This document shows, piece by piece, positions 1 through 4,796 of a stretch of 5,624 bases of DNA (position 1 is the stretch's first letter; every line of letters begins with the position of its first letter). Where the stretch lies: assembly GCA_027011425.1 (NCBI GenBank), contig JALUZX010000797.1:1-5624 (forward strand), in the 5' to 3' direction. Source of the stretch: Planctomycetota bacterium. GTDB lineage: Bacteria; Planctomycetota; UBA1135; JALUZX01. A model generated the notes under the pieces. The model searched no databases and was not told the DNA's origin. It saw only the letters and a program-made list of their open reading frames with translations. A program made the position numbers and the translations under genes.

Positions 1-47
1 TTGTGGCCCCCGGCGCCCCCGTCCCCTAGAATGTGAATCTTTCATCT

Positions 48-75
48 TTCCAGGGGGCTCTTCCCTGGGGATTTT
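48..75 (+). other. Small hairpin with T run in the leader; possible terminator of an upstream gene or leader structure
   Basis: CCAGGG (50-55) and CCCTGG (63-68) form a perfect 6-bp stem with a 7-base loop, extendable by two T-G wobbles (48-49 with 69-70). TTTT follows at 72-75. It could be a weak terminator of a gene ending just left of or at the window edge (one frame closes with TGA at 34-36), or a leader element of the HAD gene. The stem is short and the T run only four bases, so the function is uncertain. Confidence 0.3.
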
Positions 76-125
76 CGCCGCGAGCCCTTTCCGCACGGGT
101 TCCCCGGCTGGTTTCGTTTGCGCGT

Positions 126-131
126 GGGAGG
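126..131 (+). promoter_or_regulatory. Shine-Dalgarno site GGGAGG of the HAD gene
   Basis: GGGAGG lies six bases before ATG 138. It decides the start of the first gene against the in-frame GTG at 33, whose 35 extra codons give a low-complexity, Arg/Ser/Pro-rich stretch not expected before a Rossmann fold. Confidence 0.75.
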
Positions 132-137
132 TTTCAA

Positions 138-1481
138 ATGGGCCTTTCGGAAAGACTGGAAAACGTCACCGTCATCGGCGCCGGGGGCAAGATGGGGAGC
201 GGGATCGCTCTCCTCCTGGCCGTCGAGATGGCCAAGAGGCGGATCGGCCCCGAGGGCAAGGAAAGAGGGTTCCGCCTGAACCTCATGGATACCAGGGACG
301 ACGCCCTGGACGATCTCGTGGAGTATATCCGGTCTCAGGCGACCAAGATCGCGGAGAAGAGCGCGGTGGAGCTGCGCCGGCTCTACGCCGGCCGGGAGGA
401 CCTGGTGGAGAACGGCGAGATCATCGCCGAGTTCGTCACCGAATGCACGAGAAAGATACGGCTCTCCACGGACCTCTCCGCGGCCAGGGATTCCAGGATG
501 GTCTTCGAGGCCATCATCGAGAACGAGGACGTCAAGAAAAAGGTGTACGGGGAACTCAAGAAGATCTGTTCCCCCGAGACCTTCTTTTTCACCAATACCT
601 CCTCGATCCCCATCGGGATGCTGGACGAGACGGCCGGCCTGGAGGGCAGGCTCATCGGGTTCCACTTCTACAACCCTCCCCCCATCCAGAAGCTGGTGGA
701 GCTGATCCCTTCCAAGCGGACCCGGCCCGAGCTGGTGGATCTCGCCCGGGAGCTGGGCAAGGCGCTCCGCAAGAAGCTCATCCCCTCCAACGACGTGGCC
801 GGCTTCATCGGCAACGGGCACTTCATCCGGGACGGGCTCTTCGGGATTTCGCTTGTGGAGAAGCTCTCCAAGGAGCACGGCTATCCGTCGGCGGTCTACA
901 TGGTCAACAAGGTCACCCAGGATTTCCTGGTCCGCCCCATGGGGATCTTCCAGCTCATCGACTACGTGGGTGTGGACGTCTTCCAGAGCATCCTCACCGT
1001 CATGAACCGCCACATCCCGAACGCCGGCCTCGAGAGCGGGCTCGTGGAGACCTACGTGGCGAGAGGGGTCCTGGGCGGCCAGCACCCGGGCGGTGCCCAG
1101 AAGGACGGGTTCCTGAAATACGGCAAGCGGGGTCCCGAAGGGGTCTACGACCTGGAGAAGGGGGAATACCTTTCCTTCGACCCCGAGGGTTGGACCGGGA
1201 AGGCCGACGAGAAGCTCGGACCCCTGCCGGCCGAGTGGGCCCCCTGGAAGGCCCTCCTGCGGGACCCGGCCAAGGATGAGAAACTGGCGGCTTACTTTTC
1301 GGCGCTCTGGAAGGCGGACACCCTGGGCGCGAAACTCGCCGGGGACTACATGAAGAATTCCGCCGAGATCGCCAAGGGACTCGTGGCGGACGGCGTGGCG
1401 GCGAGCGTGGAGGACGTCAACGGCGTCCTCATGAACGGCTTCTACCACCTCTACGGGGCGGTGAACGATTTTGTCCAGTGA
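138..1481 (+). CDS. 3-hydroxyacyl-CoA dehydrogenase family protein, atypical long form (447 aa)
   Basis: Predicted cytoplasmic enzyme that interconverts 3-hydroxyacyl-CoA and 3-ketoacyl-CoA with NAD(H). The N-terminal Rossmann domain (about residues 8-215) opens with GAGGKMGSGIA at 14-24 and has an acidic residue ending strand 2 (LMDTR, D51). The catalytic set lines up with the human enzyme by spacing: S155 in NTSS, H176 in HFYNP, E188 in KLVEL and N226 in GFIGNG. The all-helical C-terminal domain (about 220-330) includes PMGIFQLIDYVGVD at 268-281. Typical single-unit HADs are about 280-300 aa; this one carries roughly 10-15 extra residues near 31-45 and about 120 extra C-terminal residues. 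The end, VADGVAASVEDVNGVLMNGF (416-435), looks like a truncated second C-terminal repeat. ATG 138 is chosen because it has GGGAGG six bases upstream and the fold begins at once; the in-frame GTG at 33 has no such site. It is first in the four-gene acyl-CoA unit. Family assignment is firm; substrate chain length and NAD versus NADP are not determined. Confidence 0.9.
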   Translation: MGLSERLENVTVIGAGGKMGSGIALLLAVEMAKRRIGPEGKERGFRLNLMDTRDDALDDLVEYIRSQATKIAEKSAVELRRLYAGREDLVENGEIIAEFVTECTRKIRLSTDLSAARDSRMVFEAIIENEDVKKKVYGELKKICSPETFFFTNTSSIPIGMLDETAGLEGRLIGFHFYNPPPIQKLVELIPSKRTRPELVDLARELGKALRKKLIPSNDVAGFIGNGHFIRDGLFGISLVEKLSKEHGYPSAVYMVNKVTQDFLVRPMGIFQLIDYVGVDVFQSILTVMNRHIPNAGLESGLVETYVARGVLGGQHPGGAQKDGFLKYGKRGPEGVYDLEKGEYLSFDPEGWTGKADEKLGPLPAEWAPWKALLRDPAKDEKLAAYFSALWKADTLGAKLAGDYMKNSAEIAKGLVADGVAASVEDVNGVLMNGFYHLYGAVNDFVQ

Positions 1482-1488
1482 AAGGGGC

Positions 1489-1493
1489 GGAGG
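1489..1493 (+). promoter_or_regulatory. Shine-Dalgarno site GGAGG of the thiolase gene
   Basis: GGAGG lies seven bases before ATG 1501, inside the 19-nt gap after the HAD stop codon. It favours ATG 1501 over the in-frame TTG 1471, which would place the start inside the upstream gene. Confidence 0.7.
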
Positions 1494-1500
1494 TCCGGCG

Positions 1501-2748
1501 ATGAAAAAATTCCGTAAGAACGTTTATCTTTGCTGCGGCTACAACACCATCTCGCTCGGGACGGGGCGCAAGGAGTTCCACCCCAAGAAGCCGAGGCCCG
1601 GCATCGAGCACTACGTCCAGGAAGCGGGCAGGGGCGTGGTCGCCCAGATCCCTTCGGCGGAACTCGTCGACGAGTGCGTGATCGGCAATTTCATGGCCGC
1701 CCGGTTCAACCGCCAGGGCAACCTGGCGGGATTCATGCCCACCATCGACCCCGCCCTTCTCTACAAGCCCTGCACCCGCGTGGAGGGGGCCTGCGGTTCG
1801 GGAGGCCTGGCCGTCTACACGGCCGTCAAGAGCGTCCTCGCCGAGACGGCCGACGTGGTCCTCACCCTCGGCGTGGAGGTCCAGAACACGGTGAAGGCCA
1901 TCTACGGGGCGGACGTCCTGGCCGGGGCGGGCCATTACGCGGGAGAGCGCAAGAAGGGCCACGCCTATTTCTTCCCGGGCCAGTTCTCCGACCGGGCCGG
2001 GGCCTACCAGGAGAAATACGGCAAGGACTTCGCCCGCAAGGGCATGGCCCACTGGTACGTCCAGGCCGTCGAGCACGCCCGGCGCTGTCCCCAGGCCCAG
2101 GAATACCACAACACCAACCCGGACCTCCTGGGTGCGGCCATGACCCCGCCCAATCCCAAGGTCTTCGTGGAACACCTCAACGTCTACGACTGCTCCAAGG
2201 TCTCCGACGGCGCCTCGGCCCTGATCGTCTGCTCCGAGGAGGGCCTGAAGAAGCTGGGCATCCCCAAGGAGAAGGCCGCCGTCGTGGCGGGCTTCGGCCA
2301 GAGCGAGGGGGATCTCACGGCGCCTCCGCCCGATCCCTGCGAGCTGACCACTTCCAAGCGGTCCGTGGCCAAGGCCTACGAGATGGCCGGGCTCACCGTA
2401 AAGGACATCGGCGTCCTGGAGGTCCACGACTGCTTCACCATCTCGGGGCTCCTCTCCCTGGAGGCCACGGGCGTGGTGAAGCCCGGCGAGGCGCCGGACT
2501 TCGTGGCCGAGGGGAAGAGCCGGATCGACGGAGAGATGCCCACCAACTGCTCGGGCGGGCTCGTGGGCTTCGGGCACTTTACGGGCGGGACCGGCGTCCG
2601 CCAGGCCGTGGATCTCATGTGGCAGGTCACGGGCCGGGCCGGCGACTGGCAGGCCAGGATGGATCCCAACAGGCCCTTCGGGTTGATGATCAGCATGGGT
2701 GGAAACGACAAGACCGTCTCCGCCATGATTCTCAAGAAGGCCGAGTAA
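1501..2748 (+). CDS. SCP2-type thiolase / acetyl-CoA acyltransferase (415 aa)
   Basis: Predicted thiolase that cleaves 3-ketoacyl-CoA with CoA to acetyl-CoA and a shortened acyl-CoA, or condenses acyl-CoAs in reverse. The nucleophilic cysteine is C98 in EGACGSGG, matching the CxS motif. DCSKVSDGASALIV (230-243) is the usual DG(A/S)SA block. The C-terminal half has HDCF at 309-312, the signature that separates SCP2-type thiolases from NEAF-type FadA/AtoB enzymes; in SCP2 thiolases this cysteine (C311 here) is thought to replace the one normally in the CxG loop. In agreement, the final loop reads MGGNDK (399-404) with no cysteine. The substrate-binding histidine is H359, but in GHFTGGTG rather than GHP. 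ATG 1501 is preferred over the in-frame TTG 1471, which overlaps the preceding gene, because GGAGG lies seven bases before it. It starts 19 nt after the HAD gene and is probably translated from the same message. Archaeal-type acetoacetyl-CoA thiolases share this family, but no DUF35 partner is visible here. Chain-length preference is unknown. Confidence 0.9.
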   Translation: MKKFRKNVYLCCGYNTISLGTGRKEFHPKKPRPGIEHYVQEAGRGVVAQIPSAELVDECVIGNFMAARFNRQGNLAGFMPTIDPALLYKPCTRVEGACGSGGLAVYTAVKSVLAETADVVLTLGVEVQNTVKAIYGADVLAGAGHYAGERKKGHAYFFPGQFSDRAGAYQEKYGKDFARKGMAHWYVQAVEHARRCPQAQEYHNTNPDLLGAAMTPPNPKVFVEHLNVYDCSKVSDGASALIVCSEEGLKKLGIPKEKAAVVAGFGQSEGDLTAPPPDPCELTTSKRSVAKAYEMAGLTVKDIGVLEVHDCFTISGLLSLEATGVVKPGEAPDFVAEGKSRIDGEMPTNCSGGLVGFGHFTGGTGVRQAVDLMWQVTGRAGDWQARMDPNRPFGLMISMGGNDKTVSAMILKKAE

Positions 2749-2764
2749 TCCGGGTCGCTCCGGA
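2749..2764 (+). repeat. Short perfect inverted repeat between the thiolase and hydratase genes
   Basis: TCCGG (2749-2753) and CCGGA (2760-2764) can form a 5-bp stem with a 6-base loop immediately after the thiolase stop codon. No T tract follows, and the hydratase SD site lies eight bases further on, so it is not a terminator. It could be a minor intercistronic mRNA structure, or chance in GC-rich DNA. Confidence 0.25.
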
Positions 2765-2771
2765 CGGAACC

Positions 2772-2777
2772 GGGAGG
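2772..2777 (+). promoter_or_regulatory. Shine-Dalgarno site GGGAGG of the enoyl-CoA hydratase gene
   Basis: GGGAGG lies eight bases before ATG 2786. It is the same hexamer that precedes the HAD gene, so these two cistrons appear to have strong independent initiation. Confidence 0.7.
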
Positions 2778-2785
2778 CATAGAAG

Positions 2786-3571
2786 ATGGCTTACGAAAAC
2801 ATTCTCGTCGAGAAGAAGGGGCACGTGGCTGTGGTCACGGTCGACCGCCCCAAGGTCCTGAACGCGCTGAGTTCCCCCACCCTGGAGGAGATCGGGGCCG
2901 CCTTCCGGGAGATCGGCCGGGACGACTCGGTCCGGGCCGTGATCCTCACCGGCGCGGGGGAAAAGGCCTTCGTGGCAGGGGCGGACATCAAGGAGATGCA
3001 GTCCATGGGGGTCGAGGAGGCCCGGAGATATTCGTATCTCGGCATCCAGGCCATGTGGGAGATCCGGCTCTGCCCCAAGCCGGTGATCGCGGCGGTGAAC
3101 GGCTTCGCCCTGGGGGGCGGCCTGGAGCTGGCCCTTTCCTGCGATTTCATCTACGCCTCGGAGAAGGCCAAGCTCGGCCAGCCCGAGGTGGGGCTCGGAG
3201 TCACCCCCGGGTTCGGGGCGACCCAGAAGCTTCCCAGGCTCATCGGCGCGGCCCGGGCCAAGGAGCTGCTCTTTACGGGGGACATGATCGGCGCCGCCGA
3301 GGCCAAAGAGTTGGGCCTGGTGAACAAGGTCTTTCCCCCGGAGGCTCTCATGGTGGAGGCCGTGAAGGCGGCGGAGAAGATGGCCTCCAAGGGGGCCTTC
3401 GCCGTGGCCCAGGCCAAGCGGGCCGTGGACGCGGGACTGGACATGTCCCTGGACGCGGCCCTTCTCTTCGAGAGCCAGGTCTTCGGGGCCTGCTTCGGGA
3501 CGGAGGACCAGAAGGAGGGCATGGCGGCCTTCCTGGAAAAGCGTAAGCCGAACTTCAAGGGGGCGGAATAG
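2786..3571 (+). CDS. Enoyl-CoA hydratase, crotonase type (Crt-like, 261 aa)
   Basis: Predicted cytoplasmic hydratase that adds water to trans-2-enoyl-CoA (crotonyl-CoA or longer) to give 3-hydroxyacyl-CoA. It has the standard length and layout of a single-domain crotonase. The first oxyanion-hole block is AFVAGADIKEM (61-71) and the second is ALGGGLELALSCD (108-120). Both catalytic glutamates are present: E114 in GGGLE and E134 in GQPE, 20 residues apart as in rat mitochondrial crotonase (E144/E164). GLGVTPGFGATQKLPRLIG (136-154) and LLFTGDMIGAAEAKELGLVN (161-180) follow, as in bacterial Crt/EchA proteins. Having both glutamates argues for a true hydratase over an isomerase or other crotonase-fold activity. 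ATG 2786 has GGGAGG eight bases upstream. It follows the thiolase by 37 nt, and its TAG stop shares one base with the GTG start of the acyl-CoA dehydrogenase, which suggests translational coupling. Chain-length specificity cannot be read from sequence. Confidence 0.95.
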   Translation: MAYENILVEKKGHVAVVTVDRPKVLNALSSPTLEEIGAAFREIGRDDSVRAVILTGAGEKAFVAGADIKEMQSMGVEEARRYSYLGIQAMWEIRLCPKPVIAAVNGFALGGGLELALSCDFIYASEKAKLGQPEVGLGVTPGFGATQKLPRLIGAARAKELLFTGDMIGAAEAKELGLVNKVFPPEALMVEAVKAAEKMASKGAFAVAQAKRAVDAGLDMSLDAALLFESQVFGACFGTEDQKEGMAAFLEKRKPNFKGAE

Positions 3572-4713
3572 TGGATTTCAACCTGGGCGAGGAGCACCGG
3601 CTTCTCCAGGAGCAGGTGCGGAGGTTCGCCGTGAACGAGCTGGCCCCCCAGGCGCCGCGTCTCGACGAGACGGGCGACTACCCCAGGGAGACCGTCTCCA
3701 AGCTGGCCGAGCAGGGAATGCTGGGCGTGCTCGTTCCGGAAGAATACGGCGGCGCGGAGATGGACTTCACCTCCCTCACCATCCTGGTGGAGGAGGTCTC
3801 CCGGGCCTGCGCCTCCCACGGCGTCATCCTGGCGGTCCACAACTCGCTGGTGACCTATCCCCTCCTGCTCTACGGGACGGAAGAGCAGAAGAAGAAATAC
3901 CTGCCCCAGCTCTGCTCGGGGAAGCGGATCGGCGCCTTCGCCCTGACCGAGCCCGACGCGGGCTCCGACGCGGCGGGAGTCAAGACCATCGCGACCAAGG
4001 ACGGAGACCACTGGGTCCTCAACGGGAGCAAGATTTTCATCACCAACGGCGAGGCGGCCGGGCTCTTTCTGGTCACGGCCAAGACGGACCCCTCCAAGGG
4101 CCACAGCGGGATCACGGCCTTCCTGGTGGAGAGGGAGACGCCGGGTTTCGAGATCGGAAGACACGAAAACCTCATGGGGATGCGGGGCACAGGAAACGTG
4201 CCCCTCTCCTTCCAGGACGCCCGCGTTCCCGCGGAGAACGTCCTGGGCCAGGTGAACCAGGGCTTTCCCCTGATCATGAGCCTTCTGGACTCCAGCAGGA
4301 TCGACATCGCCGCCCAGGCCCTGGGGATCGCCCAGGCCTCCCTGGACGCGGCCGTGGCCTACTCCAAGCAGAGGGTCCAGTTCGGCAAGCCCATCTGGCG
4401 CCACGAGATGGTCCAGGACATGCTGGCCCGGATGGCCGTCCAGGTGGACGCCGCCAGGCTCCTGGTCTACCGGGCCTCCTGGCTCAAGGATTCCGGGGCG
4501 GAGCGGTGCACCAAGGAGGCCTCCATCGCCAAGCTCTTCGCCTCGGAGGCGGCCGTGGAGGTGAGCCGCCTGGCCGTGCAGATCCTCGGGGGATACGGCT
4601 ATTCCCGGGACTACCCCGTGGAGAGGTATTATCGGGAAGCCAAGGTGACCGAGATCTACGAGGGGACGAGCCAGATCCAGAAGATTGTCATCGCAAGGCA
4701 GTTGACCAGGTAG
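3571..4713 (+). CDS. Acyl-CoA dehydrogenase, short-chain/butyryl-CoA dehydrogenase-like (380 aa)
   Basis: Predicted FAD enzyme that introduces the 2,3 double bond into acyl-CoA, passing electrons to an electron-transfer flavoprotein; in reverse it reduces crotonyl-CoA. It has the usual family length. The N-terminal helical domain is about 1-115; the middle beta domain carries AFALTEPDAGSDA (122-134) and WVLNGSKIFITNG (148-160), which contact flavin and substrate; the C-terminal helical domain has RVQFGKPI (268-275) and QILGGYGYSRDYPVER (337-352). The catalytic base is E364 in EIYEGTSQIQ, the position used by short- and medium-chain and butyryl-CoA dehydrogenases. The alternative base position of isovaleryl- and long-chain enzymes holds serine (near S242), which argues against those subfamilies. 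The start is GTG 3571, overlapping the hydratase stop as TAGTG, with a purine-rich AAGGGGG at 3557-3563 as a plausible SD; translation from it gives the standard MDFNLGEEHRLL beginning. It ends just before a terminator, so it is last in the unit. No etfAB genes are adjacent within the window. The exact substrate is inferred, not shown. Confidence 0.93.
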   Translation: MDFNLGEEHRLLQEQVRRFAVNELAPQAPRLDETGDYPRETVSKLAEQGMLGVLVPEEYGGAEMDFTSLTILVEEVSRACASHGVILAVHNSLVTYPLLLYGTEEQKKKYLPQLCSGKRIGAFALTEPDAGSDAAGVKTIATKDGDHWVLNGSKIFITNGEAAGLFLVTAKTDPSKGHSGITAFLVERETPGFEIGRHENLMGMRGTGNVPLSFQDARVPAENVLGQVNQGFPLIMSLLDSSRIDIAAQALGIAQASLDAAVAYSKQRVQFGKPIWRHEMVQDMLARMAVQVDAARLLVYRASWLKDSGAERCTKEASIAKLFASEAAVEVSRLAVQILGGYGYSRDYPVERYYREAKVTEIYEGTSQIQKIVIARQLTR

Positions 4714-4738
4714 ACCGATAGAAGAGAGAGTAGAGGAA

Positions 4739-4783
4739 AAAGGCCTCCCGCCCGCGCGGCGCCGGGAGGTCTTTCTTTCTTTT
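4739..4783 (+). terminator. Rho-independent terminator after the acyl-CoA gene unit
   Basis: A 10-bp stem, AGGCCTCCCG (4741-4750) with CGGGAGGTCT (4763-4772), has a single G-T wobble and a GC-rich 12-base loop. Two flanking A-T pairs (4739-4740 with 4773-4774) can extend it. It is followed by TTTCTTTCTTTT (4772-4783), a T tract broken by two C's. It sits 25 nt after the acyl-CoA dehydrogenase stop and 14 nt before the LOG gene start, so it separates the two transcription units. The AAAAA at 4737-4741 gives a short T run on the other strand, so weak bidirectional activity is possible, but no - strand gene converges here. Confidence 0.85.
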
Positions 4784-4789
4784 GAAGGA
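4784..4789 (+). promoter_or_regulatory. Shine-Dalgarno site GAAGGA of the LOG-family gene
   Basis: GAAGGA lies seven bases before ATG 4797 and directly abuts the end of the terminator T tract. It supports ATG 4797 over the in-frame ATG ten codons further in, since the FYRDEEFMDGPDARPL beginning belongs to the same continuous frame. Confidence 0.6.
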
Positions 4790-4796
4790 TGTGAAG

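Noticed and set aside
1..32. Possible sigma-70 promoter, TTGTGG at 1-6 with TAGAAT at 27-32
   Set aside because: The -10 is good but the -35 matches only half and the spacer is 20 bases, too long to call a promoter.
1..36. End of an upstream protein gene closing at TGA 34-36
   Set aside because: Only eleven codons are visible, Pro-rich and unrecognisable, so it cannot be supported.
33..137. N-terminal extension of the HAD from GTG 33
   Set aside because: There is no SD before GTG 33, and the extra 35 residues are neither a signal peptide nor conserved-looking. ATG 138 has a strong SD.
42..1448. Long open frame on the - strand opposite the HAD gene
   Set aside because: It mirrors the real gene. 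High GC at third codon positions suppresses stops on the opposite strand. Its product is low-complexity, rich in Gly, Leu, Val, His and Asp, with no recognisable domain.
1429..2577. Long - strand open frame opposite the thiolase
   Set aside because: Same composition artefact. The + strand frame has the full set of thiolase motifs.
1530..2861. Second + strand frame overlapping the thiolase and the start of the hydratase
   Set aside because: Its translation is dominated by Arg, Gly and Pro, typical of a GC-rich off-frame shadow.
3151..4404. Long - strand open frame across the hydratase and dehydrogenase
   Set aside because: It spans two genuine genes with intact catalytic motifs, and its product has no recognisable family.
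4702..4736. TTGACC at 4702-4707 as the -35 of a LOG gene promoter
   Set aside because: No acceptable -10 lies 16-18 bases downstream (the sequence there is a GA repeat), and transcripts would meet the terminator before the gene.
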